From Bacilli bacterium (lineage in GTDB: Bacteria > Bacillota_I > Bacilli_A > RFN20 > CAG-826): a stretch of DNA of 17,030 nt. This document shows positions 1 to 7,234 of this stretch, in pieces. Below the pieces are notes generated by a model. The model did no database searches, was not told the DNA's origin, and saw only the letters and a program-made list of their open reading frames with translations. The stretch covers positions 1 through 17,030 of the forward strand of contig JAEDNC010000007.1 in NCBI GenBank assembly GCA_016302705.1. The letters run 5' to 3'. Each line of letters opens with the position of its first letter. Position 1 is the first letter of the stretch. Position numbers and translations under genes: made by a program.

Positions 1-940
1 CGATGATTTTGCCTGGAATAAAGTTCATTGTTGGGTTACCAACAAAGTCTGCAGCAAATAAGTTTATTGGTTTTCTATAAACTGTAAGTGGTGCATCTAA
101 TTGATTGACAACTGCGTTATTCATTAAACAAATACGAGTTGCTAATGTCATAGCTTCAAGTTGATCGTGTGTAACATAAATAAATGTACAATCAGTATCA
201 CTATGTAAACGTTTAAGTTCAGTTCTCATTTCACCACGAAGTTTGGCGTCTAAGTTAGATAATGGTTCATCCATGAATAAGACTTTTGGCTTAGTTGCTA
301 AAGTACGAGCGATAGCAACACGTTGTTGTTGTCCGCCAGAGAGTTCTGCTGGATAACGATCACGGAACTGACTAATCTTAAGCATCTTAAGAACTTCTTC
401 AATGCGTTCTTCAATTTCATCTTTTGTGAGGTGGCGTGATTGCATCACTGGAACACAGTTGTCTTGTTTTGCTTCTTCTAATTTTTCCTTAAGAGCAGCA
501 ATTTTTTCTGGGTCCTTTTCTTCTTTAAGAAGATTTTGCAAACCTTCTATTTTATCTTTATCTGGCTCCATTATCTTTTGACCATTAGAGTCTAGCTTTG
601 GAGTTTCAATCTTAAGGTTCTCCAAACCGAATCTAATATTCTTATAGACGGTCATGTGTGGCCATAAAGCATAGTTTTGGAACAAGAATCCAACATCACG
701 ACGAGCTGGGCTCAAATTGACGCCGGTTTCTGAATCAAAGACTACTTTATCGCCAATAGTAATACGGCCTTCGGTTGGTGTTTCTAATCCCGCAATCATA
801 CGGAGAGTAGTGGTTTTGCCACAACCAGATGGACCGAGTAAAGTAATAAATTCGCGATCATCAATGGTGAAATTCAAATCTTTAGCACCATAGAAATCGC
901 CCCAACGTTTTGTTACGTGTTCTAATACAATTTTTGGCAT
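1..940 (-). CDS. ABC transporter ATP-binding protein (C-terminus beyond window)
   Basis: Reading the minus strand from the ATG at 940-938 gives 313 residues with no stop before the left edge, so the 3' end is missing. This is the ATPase that powers the importer encoded just upstream. Visible motifs: Walker A GPSGCGKT at about residues 36-43, Q-loop Gln88 in FQNYALW, signature LSGGQ at 200-204, Walker B VLFMDEP at 220-226, D-loop SNLD, and switch His258 in YVTHDQ. The layout matches the MalK/PotA/FbpC class. A charged, helical insertion of about 60 residues (roughly 110-170) sits between the Q-loop region and the signature, where family members usually have a short linker. The start lies 4 bases past the permease stop, with GGAGG inside the permease's last codons, so the two are probably translated together. 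The protein is cytoplasmic and membrane-associated. The family is certain; the substrate is unknown. Confidence 0.95.
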   Translation of the reverse strand, partial: MPKIVLEHVTKRWGDFYGAKDLNFTIDDREFITLLGPSGCGKTTTLRMIAGLETPTEGRITIGDKVVFDSETGVNLSPARRDVGFLFQNYALWPHMTVYKNIRFGLENLKIETPKLDSNGQKIMEPDKDKIEGLQNLLKEEKDPEKIAALKEKLEEAKQDNCVPVMQSRHLTKDEIEERIEEVLKMLKISQFRDRYPAELSGGQQQRVAIARTLATKPKVLFMDEPLSNLDAKLRGEMRTELKRLHSDTDCTFIYVTHDQLEAMTLATRICLMNNAVVNQLDAPLTVYRKPINLFAADFVGNPTMNFIPGKII

Positions 941-944
941 ATTA

Positions 945-2912
945 TTATCCTCCGATACCTTTATCGATCGATGCGCCTGTTACCCAGTTAACGAGTAAGT
1001 TGACAACGATGACGAATAAAACGATTAATAAGTTCATTCCGTTTGCTAATTGATCTGCACCATTTCTTGAGTAGTAGTCAAGAACGTTAACGATAAGTGT
1101 GCTTGGACGTGTTAACAACACGAATAGTGTATATTCTCTCATACAAGAGATAAATGGTAGCAAGAAGCCTGATATAAAGCTTGCTTTTTGAATTGGGAAT
1201 ATGATTCTAAACATGCGCTTAATCCAAGGACAACCATTAATAATTGCTGCTTCTTCAATTTCGCCTGATAATTGTAGCATTGCATTTGTGCCGCTTCTTG
1301 AAGCGAATGGCAAGAATTTAATACCACCAACAACAACACAGATGATAATAGCGGATGATTCTAAGAATGTAGTTGTTGCATCTAAGAATTGGAATGTTTC
1401 TGTTTTAATAACCGCAAAGAAGACGGAAGAGAAACATAGAGCAGGAATCAAATATGGAAGGAATGCTAAACTAGAAACATAGTTTGCAAGTTTGCTTCTT
1501 CTATTTTTGCTAACTGCATAGCCAATTAAGATACCACCAGTACCACATATAATGGCAACAATAGTTGCTAAGAGTACGCTTCTACCAAATGAGTTCATAA
1601 TTGTATCGTTGAAGAAAATACCATTAAGTGAATATCCCCTTGACGAAATATATGTATCTTCCATAACTGCTTCTTGTGAGAACCAATATTTTGATGAAAT
1701 AGAGCCTATATCACCAGGATTGCTTTCTAACGATTCAAGAACGAACGTTATTAGTGGAACTACTGCAAAGAATAATACGAATATAAGTACTAATACTGCA
1801 ATAATCCACTTGCCGATTTTGCCTAGATTAATTTTATTAATTTGACCTGATTTACCAGATACGGTTGTGAAGTTTCTTCTTGATTTAGTAAACCAGTTAT
1901 TAATTGTAAGAATTAATATTGAGAACAACATCAAGATAGTGGCGATAACATATCCGCTACCTCTACCATCCGATGAAGATAATTTATTTTTTAATTCAAT
2001 TGAAATCGAACTAAAACTACCATCTTTATTTAAAAATGATGGGACAGTAAAACTTGAGATTGAGCTTGAAAAGACAAGCAAGATAGTTGAGATGATTGCA
2101 GGCGCAACAATTGGGATTGTAATACGTCTTAAAATTTTGAATCTGCTTGCTTTTAATATTGTTGCAGCCTCTTCGAGGTTGGCGTCCATATTTCTTAAAA
2201 TGCCACCAATTAAAATGTATGCAAATGGTGCATAGTGAATACCAAGGACTATTGCCGTAGGCCAGAAACCATAAATAAGTTGAATTGGAACACATATTCC
2301 GGTTAACGATTGGAGCAATCCAATTTGAGAACTTGCAACGTTATTTTTAAAGAAGTTCTCCCAGAACATAGCCATTGACCATGAAGGCATGATGTATGGG
2401 AAGACGAAAATTGTTGATAAAACTTTTTTAAATGGAATGTTGGTTCTTGAAATTAAGAATGCAAGTGTACCACCAACAGTGATAGCGATTAAACATGCTA
2501 ATAGGGCCATCAAAATAGATTTGCCCATTGGAATCCAGAATAAGTTTTGTGAAACTTTAATATTTAATGGATCTGGGTTAAATAATGTGTAAGGCCACAT
2601 CATGAAGGTGAAATCACCTTCTTCTAACGCTAAGCTATATGTTTGATTTAATTTATCGGCTTCAAAACTAGTTTGAACCAAGAATGATGAGAAAACCATT
2701 CTGCCGAGAGGATATATAACTAAAACTGATAGAAAAATGCCAAACACTAAAATGATAATGTTCGAAGGGTTGCTGAAATATGTTTTAACTTTGTTGAAAA
2801 ACTTTTTGAAAGGATGCTTTCTAGGAGCTTCTTCTGGTTCAAAAATGACATTTTCATTTTGCTCGTCATTATTTGAATTTGATTGCTCAGTTTTCAAAAC
2901 TTCGTCAGTCAT
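945..2912 (-). CDS. Fused two-domain ABC transporter permease (iron/thiamine-type)
   Basis: The product is a 655-residue inner-membrane protein with two copies of the binding-protein-dependent permease domain fused in tandem, as in FbpB and ThiP permeases. An acidic N-terminal tail of about 50 residues precedes the first membrane segment (about 51-70). Each half carries the EAA-type cytoplasmic loop that docks on the ATPase: EEAATILKASRFKILRR with downstream Pro at about 247-266, and EEAAIINGCPWIKRMFR at about 553-569. The halves join near residues 340-370 through a basic linker. Start ATG is at 2912-2910 with AGGAGG just upstream. The gene follows the solute-binding protein gene after a 70-base gap holding a strong hairpin, and precedes the ATPase gene by 4 bases. 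Fused permeases of this kind usually import Fe(III), thiamine or phosphonates; nothing here fixes the substrate. Confidence 0.93.
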   Translation of the reverse strand: MTDEVLKTEQSNSNNDEQNENVIFEPEEAPRKHPFKKFFNKVKTYFSNPSNIIILVFGIFLSVLVIYPLGRMVFSSFLVQTSFEADKLNQTYSLALEEGDFTFMMWPYTLFNPDPLNIKVSQNLFWIPMGKSILMALLACLIAITVGGTLAFLISRTNIPFKKVLSTIFVFPYIMPSWSMAMFWENFFKNNVASSQIGLLQSLTGICVPIQLIYGFWPTAIVLGIHYAPFAYILIGGILRNMDANLEEAATILKASRFKILRRITIPIVAPAIISTILLVFSSSISSFTVPSFLNKDGSFSSISIELKNKLSSSDGRGSGYVIATILMLFSILILTINNWFTKSRRNFTTVSGKSGQINKINLGKIGKWIIAVLVLIFVLFFAVVPLITFVLESLESNPGDIGSISSKYWFSQEAVMEDTYISSRGYSLNGIFFNDTIMNSFGRSVLLATIVAIICGTGGILIGYAVSKNRRSKLANYVSSLAFLPYLIPALCFSSVFFAVIKTETFQFLDATTTFLESSAIIICVVVGGIKFLPFASRSGTNAMLQLSGEIEEAAIINGCPWIKRMFRIIFPIQKASFISGFLLPFISCMREYTLFVLLTRPSTLIVNVLDYYSRNGADQLANGMNLLIVLFVIVVNLLVNWVTGASIDKGIGG

Positions 2913-2936
2913 ATTTTCCTCCTTTTTCTATGAAAT

Positions 2937-2961
2937 GAGGGAGAGGCAGTGCCCCTCCCTC
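2937..2961 (-). promoter_or_regulatory. Intercistronic hairpin between binding-protein and permease genes
   Basis: A near-perfect GC-rich inverted repeat: GAGGGAGGGGC pairs with GCCTCTCCCTC on the minus strand, giving an 11-base-pair stem with one G-U pair and a 3-base loop. No U-run follows it in the minus direction, so it does not look like a full terminator for the operon. Hairpins in this place are known in importer operons (malE-malF is the classic case), where they protect the upstream message and raise binding protein over permease. That role here is inference. On the plus strand the stem is followed by a T-run at 2965-2971, but no plus-strand gene ends here. Confidence 0.6.
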
Positions 2962-2982
2962 GGATTTTTTTAGCTAAGCTAA

Positions 2983-4356
2983 TTATTTCTTGATTTTAAC
3001 AAGGATGCTTTCAACTAAGGAAGCGCTAACGCTCTTTAAGTATGTGTAATCTTCGTTAATTTCTCTAGCAATATGTTGTTCTTTTGTCCAGTCGCCAGCA
3101 GCATATCTGAATGATGCGGAAGCTGTTCCTGGATAGTAGTAACCATATTGGTTAGCTTTTTCTCCATCTGCATTTGGTGTCTTTGAGTTATAGATAGCAC
3201 CAGTGTAGGATGTTTCTTCTAAGAGTGTTCTTGCAAATAAGCAAGCTGTGTATGGATATTTAGCATTGTTGATGATTTGAGAATCCATGGAATACATAAA
3301 TCCGTTAAATCCGTCAATTTCCCAATCCCATTTAACTGTTTTCATGGCGTTGACTTTACCAGCGTTTTCGCCTTCAGTTTCTTTTAAAGGAGTGAGGATT
3401 GGATCGTTTTCATCAGCATTTGCTGGCCAGTAGTATTTGCCAACTGCGTCTTTCATTTTTGCGAAAGCACCATAATAGACGTATCCTTCTTTCCATTCAT
3501 CCTTTAATTGAGTTTCTTTCATACATGTTCCATCAGAAGAGTGGTATCTGCTGATGTTGTTAATGAATTCATCAACCCATTGGGCACCCGCTGATGCGTA
3601 TTTATCGGATGCTGCCCATTTTTTACCATAGTAGTGTTCGTATGCATCTTCAATTCTCTTTTGATTTGCTTCAGCATAACAAGAAACTAAGAATGACATG
3701 TTAATTTGTTCTGTTTCTGGGGATTGGAACGAAACTTTACTTAAGTGATCTGGATCCGCTGATGTACCAGCCATTTGCCAGATGTTATAAAGTGTCTTTT
3801 TTGTAATGTTTGTGAAGTTGGTATTTGTCCAGAACAATTTGTTAAAGTGGACACCCTTTAATGGGAGTTTTGCATCTTCACTGAGCTGAATACCGTCAGC
3901 AGCAAAGAATGGAACATAGTTGTAAGTGACTCCAGACTTGAGATACGTTGCAAACGAACGTGCGTCTTGAACTAATGCATAGTCAGCAAAGTAATTATTT
4001 TTTGCGGAATCAAGAGCGGTTAATAACGCCATATCTTTGTAGGAGCTATCAACATAAACGTTGTCAGGATGAGCGCCTTCGCCTTGTTCACCATAGTGAA
4101 TCCAAGTTTTGTACTTCGCTGCAAATGTTTTTGCAACTTTGTCTAAAACTGATGTTAAACCAACAACCTTAAATGGTGTGGTGTTTTGCTCGAATTCTTT
4201 CTTTGAAGCTGCTTCGAGTTCGGCAAGTGTCATTGAGCTAGCCCAAGAGACGTCTAAACCTGTACGTGATGTATTTGCTTTTTTGTTACATCCAGTGACG
4301 AATCCTGTAGAAGCCATTGCTGCGACAGATAAACCGATTAGAATTTTCTTTTTCAT
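2983..4356 (-). CDS. ABC transporter solute-binding lipoprotein
   Basis: The product is a 457-residue secreted lipoprotein that should capture the ligand for the adjacent permease. The N-terminus MKKK is followed by a hydrophobic stretch and the lipobox FVTGC, so signal peptidase II should cleave before Cys23 and leave the protein lipid-anchored outside the membrane. The body resembles periplasmic-binding-protein-like proteins of the iron/polyamine/thiamine transporter group, for example the FKVVGLTSVLDKVAKTF segment starting the first lobe. I cannot assign a ligand. The start is the ATG at 4356-4354, because GGAGG lies at 4366-4362. An in-frame TTG at 4368 overlaps that ribosome binding site and is unlikely to be used. 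It is first in the importer operon, with a promoter about 120 bases upstream and a hairpin after its stop. Confidence 0.9.
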   Translation of the reverse strand: MKKKILIGLSVAAMASTGFVTGCNKKANTSRTGLDVSWASSMTLAELEAASKKEFEQNTTPFKVVGLTSVLDKVAKTFAAKYKTWIHYGEQGEGAHPDNVYVDSSYKDMALLTALDSAKNNYFADYALVQDARSFATYLKSGVTYNYVPFFAADGIQLSEDAKLPLKGVHFNKLFWTNTNFTNITKKTLYNIWQMAGTSADPDHLSKVSFQSPETEQINMSFLVSCYAEANQKRIEDAYEHYYGKKWAASDKYASAGAQWVDEFINNISRYHSSDGTCMKETQLKDEWKEGYVYYGAFAKMKDAVGKYYWPANADENDPILTPLKETEGENAGKVNAMKTVKWDWEIDGFNGFMYSMDSQIINNAKYPYTACLFARTLLEETSYTGAIYNSKTPNADGEKANQYGYYYPGTASASFRYAAGDWTKEQHIAREINEDYTYLKSVSASLVESILVKIKK

Positions 4357-4396
4357 ATTTACCTCCAAAAAATTCTAATATCAAACATAAAACCCC

Positions 4397-4428
4397 AAAA
4401 AAACAGCAAAAAGTTTAATTTCTTTTTG
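4397..4428 (-). promoter_or_regulatory. Weak attenuator-like hairpin in the binding-protein leader
   Basis: On the minus strand CAAAAAG (4428-4422) pairs perfectly with CTTTTTG (4413-4407) across an 8-base loop, and seven T residues follow at 4403-4397. It lies in the roughly 110-base leader between the proposed promoter and the binding-protein start. The stem has only two G-C pairs, so it may be chance in A+T-rich sequence. Confidence 0.25.
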
Positions 4429-4476
4429 ATGACTAAATTTGCGCATTTTCAGTGCTTTATATTTGTTTACTTTTTT

Positions 4477-4505
4477 AGAATAACAAAAAAATGTTCGCGT
4501 GTAAA
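4477..4505 (-). promoter_or_regulatory. Putative sigma-A promoter of the ABC importer operon
   Basis: On the minus strand TTTACA (4505-4500) is separated by 17 bases from TATTCT (4482-4477), close to TTGACA-N17-TATAAT. It implies a leader of about 115 bases before the binding-protein ATG. It lies just downstream of a CG-rich dyad at 4517-4543. It is the best match I found in the 250-base intergenic region. Confidence 0.45.
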
Positions 4506-4516
4506 TATTTGATTAC

Positions 4517-4543
4517 ATATGCGCTATACGCGATGCGCGATAT
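4517..4543. repeat. CG-rich imperfect inverted repeat upstream of the importer promoter
   Basis: ATATGCGC (4517-4524) is mirrored by GCGCGATAT (4535-4543), with one extra G in the second arm, across a 10-base centre that itself contains CGCG. This CG-rich island stands out in a very A+T-rich intergenic region and ends about 12 bases upstream of the proposed -35 box. Its position suits an activator or repressor site. That function is inference. Confidence 0.4.
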
Positions 4544-4557
4544 TCAATTAAAAATAT

Positions 4558-4590
4558 TAAAAAAAGAGCCAAGAATGTAATCATGGCTCT
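4558..4590 (-). terminator. Rho-independent terminator of the aldolase operon
   Basis: On the minus strand AGAGCCA (4590-4584) pairs with TGGCTCT (4571-4565) around a 12-base loop and runs straight into a T-run (4565-4559). It begins 16 bases past the stop codon of the last aldolase gene. The plus-strand reading also ends in a T-rich run, so it may work in both directions. Confidence 0.85.
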
Positions 4591-4606
4591 ATTTTTTAGA
4601 TTGCAA

Positions 4607-5548
4607 TTAGTCTTTTGCGTGTCCAGCAGAGTGGAAGACATTAACTAATTTGTCAGCGACTAAATCAGTAATTGCATCAAGACCAGCATTTAAGAATAAA
4701 CGAGAATCGAATTGTTCTGGTTGTTCATATAATGCTTTTCTCATGCCACCAACGAAGGCGACTCTTAAGTCTGTACCAACGTTAATCTTGGCGATACCTT
4801 TTTGTGAAGCTTCTGTCAACATTGCTTCTGGGATACCGATAGCTGCTGGCATCTTACCACCGTAAGCATTTAATCTTTCAAGGGCGGAAGCTGGAACACT
4901 GGATGCTCCGTGTAATACTAGTGGGAAACCTGGCATTCTTTCTGTGATTTCCTTAAGAATGTCAAATCTTAATTGTGGTTTTTGTCCTGGCTTGAATTTG
5001 TAAGCACCGTGGGCTGTTCCAATAGCGATGGCTAAGGAATCAATACCTGTTCTCTTAACGAATTCTTCAGCTTGATCTGGATGTGTGAATTGGCCGTATT
5101 TATCATCGACGACGACATCTTCTTCGATACCTGCGATGGCACCGAGTTCAGATTCAACGACAACACCTCTAGCGTGAGCGTATTCGACTACTTCTTTGGT
5201 TTGACGAATATTTTCTTCGAAATCATAAGCAGAAGCATCAATCATGACAGATGTAAATCCCATATCAATACATCTCTTGCAGAGGTCAACACTCTTACCA
5301 TGATCTAAGTGAAGCGCAAATGGAATTGTAAATTCTTTTGTTGCACAGTCACAGATTTGACGGATGTAGTCTTCTCCGATGAATTTAAGGGCACCACTGG
5401 AAATAGCGATGATGACAGGAGATTGGGTTTTCTCAGCAGCTCTTAATGTAGCTTTGAGAATATCCATTGTGTCAACATTGAATGCACCGATGGCATAACC
5501 CCCCCTAAGGGCTTTTTCAAACATTTCTTTTGTTGTAACTAATGGCAT
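4607..5548 (-). CDS. fba: Class II (type B) fructose-bisphosphate aldolase, copy 1
   Basis: The product is a 313-residue zinc-dependent aldolase that should interconvert fructose 1,6-bisphosphate with glyceraldehyde 3-phosphate and dihydroxyacetone phosphate in glycolysis, in the cytoplasm. Visible residues: catalytic Asp82 and zinc ligand His83 in LHLDHGKS, His180 in IGTAHGAY, His213 in LVLHGASSVP, and the substrate-binding segment KINVGTDLR (about 254-262). The mobile-loop motif GIEED (about 140-144) is present. The HGASS and INVGTDLR forms resemble the type IIB branch, such as the Helicobacter enzyme, rather than Bacillus FbaA. ATG at 5548 lies 8 bases past the stop of the paralogue upstream, with AGGAGG inside that gene's end. 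It is last in the five-gene operon and is followed by a terminator. This is the better candidate for the housekeeping enzyme; tagatose-bisphosphate use cannot be excluded. Confidence 0.93.
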   Translation of the reverse strand: MPLVTTKEMFEKALRGGYAIGAFNVDTMDILKATLRAAEKTQSPVIIAISSGALKFIGEDYIRQICDCATKEFTIPFALHLDHGKSVDLCKRCIDMGFTSVMIDASAYDFEENIRQTKEVVEYAHARGVVVESELGAIAGIEEDVVVDDKYGQFTHPDQAEEFVKRTGIDSLAIAIGTAHGAYKFKPGQKPQLRFDILKEITERMPGFPLVLHGASSVPASALERLNAYGGKMPAAIGIPEAMLTEASQKGIAKINVGTDLRVAFVGGMRKALYEQPEQFDSRLFLNAGLDAITDLVADKLVNVFHSAGHAKD

Positions 5549-5556
5549 AGTAATTA

Positions 5557-6498
5557 TTATTCCTCCTTTAATATATTAATGACTTTGCCCGAACTTTGAA
5601 AAACATTTGATAATTTTTCTTTTACTAACTTTTTACATTGTTCCCTAGCAGGGACTAAGAAATTTCTTGGCTCAAACTTATCTTTTATCTCAGAAAGTGA
5701 TTTTCTTAGTCCACCAACAAAGGCTACACGGAAATCAGTACCGATGTTAATTTTACAGACTGCGGTTTGAGCAACTTGGCGTAATAACTCTTCTGGAACA
5801 CCTTTTGTGCCTTTGAGTTCTCCACCATAATTATTAAAGATATTTAAATACTCATCTGGGATTGAAGAAGAACCATGGAGCACTAGTGGGAATCCAGGTA
5901 ATAACTTTTCAACCTCTTCAATTAAATCAAACTGTAAAGTAGGAACCTCATTTGGTTGGAACTTAGCGAGTCCATGACAAGTACCCATAGAGACTGCTAG
6001 AGAATCTACCCCAGTTCTTTTTACGAATTCAAAAACCATTTCGGGGTCGGTGTATTTTTTAAATCTTGGATCATCTTTTTTAGAACATGGACCAAGTTCA
6101 CCTTCGACAGTTACTCCATGAGCATGAGCGTATTCAACTACCTCTTTAGTAATTCTTACGTTTTCTTCGAAGTCATACGCTGAGGCATCTATCATGACTG
6201 AAGTAAATCCTTCATCGATACATGCCTTACAAATTTCAAAGCTTTTTCCATGGTCTAGATGTATTGCCCATGGGATATGGATATCTTTAGCGGCAATAAG
6301 AAGAATATCTTTTATATTCCCTGGATGGAAAAAATCTCTTGATCCGCTAGAGAAAGAGAGAATTACTGGCGAATTGCATTCTTCAGCGGCTTCTAAAACT
6401 GCTTGGCATTGGGTGAGAATATCAACATTAAACGCCCCAACAGCATATTTTCCTTCATAGGCATCTTCAAACATTTTTTTTGTGTTAACGAGTGGCAT
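5557..6498 (-). CDS. fba: Class II (type B) aldolase paralogue, copy 2, diverged active-site loop
   Basis: The product is a 313-residue paralogue of the next gene, plainly similar along its length, including the start MPLV.TK.MF. Catalytic Asp82, zinc ligand His83 (LDHGKS), His175 (MGTCHGLAKF) and His208 (LVLHGSSSIP) and the KINIGTDFR segment are kept. The mobile loop differs: GIEED in copy 1 becomes SKKDDP here and the loop is shorter. HGAYKF becomes HGLAKF. Substrate choice or rate may therefore have shifted; it may act on another ketose bisphosphate (inference). The start is taken at 6498: AAGGAAAGG lies at a proper distance from it, and this gives the MPLV start of the family. An in-frame ATG at 6507 sits against the ribosome binding site. 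The gene overlaps the 3' end of surE by 14 bases, which suggests translational coupling. Confidence 0.9.
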   Translation of the reverse strand: MPLVNTKKMFEDAYEGKYAVGAFNVDILTQCQAVLEAAEECNSPVILSFSSGSRDFFHPGNIKDILLIAAKDIHIPWAIHLDHGKSFEICKACIDEGFTSVMIDASAYDFEENVRITKEVVEYAHAHGVTVEGELGPCSKKDDPRFKKYTDPEMVFEFVKRTGVDSLAVSMGTCHGLAKFQPNEVPTLQFDLIEEVEKLLPGFPLVLHGSSSIPDEYLNIFNNYGGELKGTKGVPEELLRQVAQTAVCKINIGTDFRVAFVGGLRKSLSEIKDKFEPRNFLVPAREQCKKLVKEKLSNVFQSSGKVINILKEE

Positions 6499-7234
6499 AA
6501 TCAACATCCTTTCCTTTTAGTTCATCTAATGCTTTTAAATCACAAATTGGTAAAGTAAGTGGTGTAATTGAGACATAGCCATTTTTAGTAGCAGTGATAT
6601 CGTAATTTAAATCGATATCTGGTGTCTCATAGTAGTGTTTAACTTTGTAGACATGTTTTGGAATATTATGTGGTTCCATTTTGAATATAGAAAGGCGAGG
6701 ATATAAACGAGTAAACCTAATGCCTTTTGGATGAGAATATTGAGGTTCTTGCATATTTACATTAAGGAAATAGTCTTCGCTTGTGAGATTGTTATCAATA
6801 ATATATTTGAAGACTTCTTCCATATCTTCATTTATTTGTGGTTGATCTTCACCGAAGAATTTTTCTATAGAGAATGCTATTGCTTTCATCTTATACATAA
6901 GTGCTTGGTAGCACGCTCCACAAGTGCCTGAATACATGGAATCGTAGGATAGGTTATATCCGTTATTAACTCCAGAAATTACTAAATCAATTTTTTCTTT
7001 GATTACTAAGTTGGCGACAATAACACAGTCAGCAGGAGTTCCTTCAACTGACCAAGTAGTGTCGTTTATTTTATGAATTGAAAGATTTTGGAAAAATGTG
7101 ATACCGACCGATTTGCCGCTTTGCCAGTTATGCGGGGCAACAACATATACCTTCCCATATTTTTCTAAGATTTTTTTAAAGGCATTAATACCAGGGGCTA
7201 AATAGCCATCATCATTTACTAGTAAAATATTCAT
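6485..7234 (-). CDS. surE: 5'/3'-nucleotidase SurE
   Basis: The product is a 249-residue, divalent-metal-dependent phosphatase that removes phosphate from nucleoside monophosphates. Family marks are clear: NDDG near the N-terminus (Asp8, Asp9), Ser39 in APHNWQSG, GTPADCV at about 65-71, and ISGVNNGYNLSYDSMYSG (about 86-103) with Asn90 as the probable fourth metal ligand. Length is usual for SurE. Its ATG shares one base with the stop of the RDD gene (TAATG), with AAGGAGG upstream. Its own stop lies 14 bases inside the following aldolase gene. In many bacteria surE sits beside stress or repair genes; here it is embedded with aldolases, which gives no clear pathway link. Confidence 0.93.
   Translation of the reverse strand: MNILLVNDDGYLAPGINAFKKILEKYGKVYVVAPHNWQSGKSVGITFFQNLSIHKINDTTWSVEGTPADCVIVANLVIKEKIDLVISGVNNGYNLSYDSMYSGTCGACYQALMYKMKAIAFSIEKFFGEDQPQINEDMEEVFKYIIDNNLTSEDYFLNVNMQEPQYSHPKGIRFTRLYPRLSIFKMEPHNIPKHVYKVKHYYETPDIDLNYDITATKNGYVSITPLTLPICDLKALDELKGKDVDYATR

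Noticed and set aside
1867..2235. Plus-strand open frame of 122 codons inside the permease gene
   Set aside because: It is antisense to a clear membrane-protein gene, lacks a ribosome binding site and recognisable features, and mirrors the permease codons.
2971..2983. TTAGCT-A-AGCTAA short dyad after the binding-protein gene
   Set aside because: Too short to fold well with a 1-base centre, and next to the much stronger hairpin at 2937-2961.
4357..4368. Binding protein starting at TTG 4368
   Set aside because: The codon lies on the GGAGG itself; ATG 4356 gives a standard lipoprotein signal peptide.
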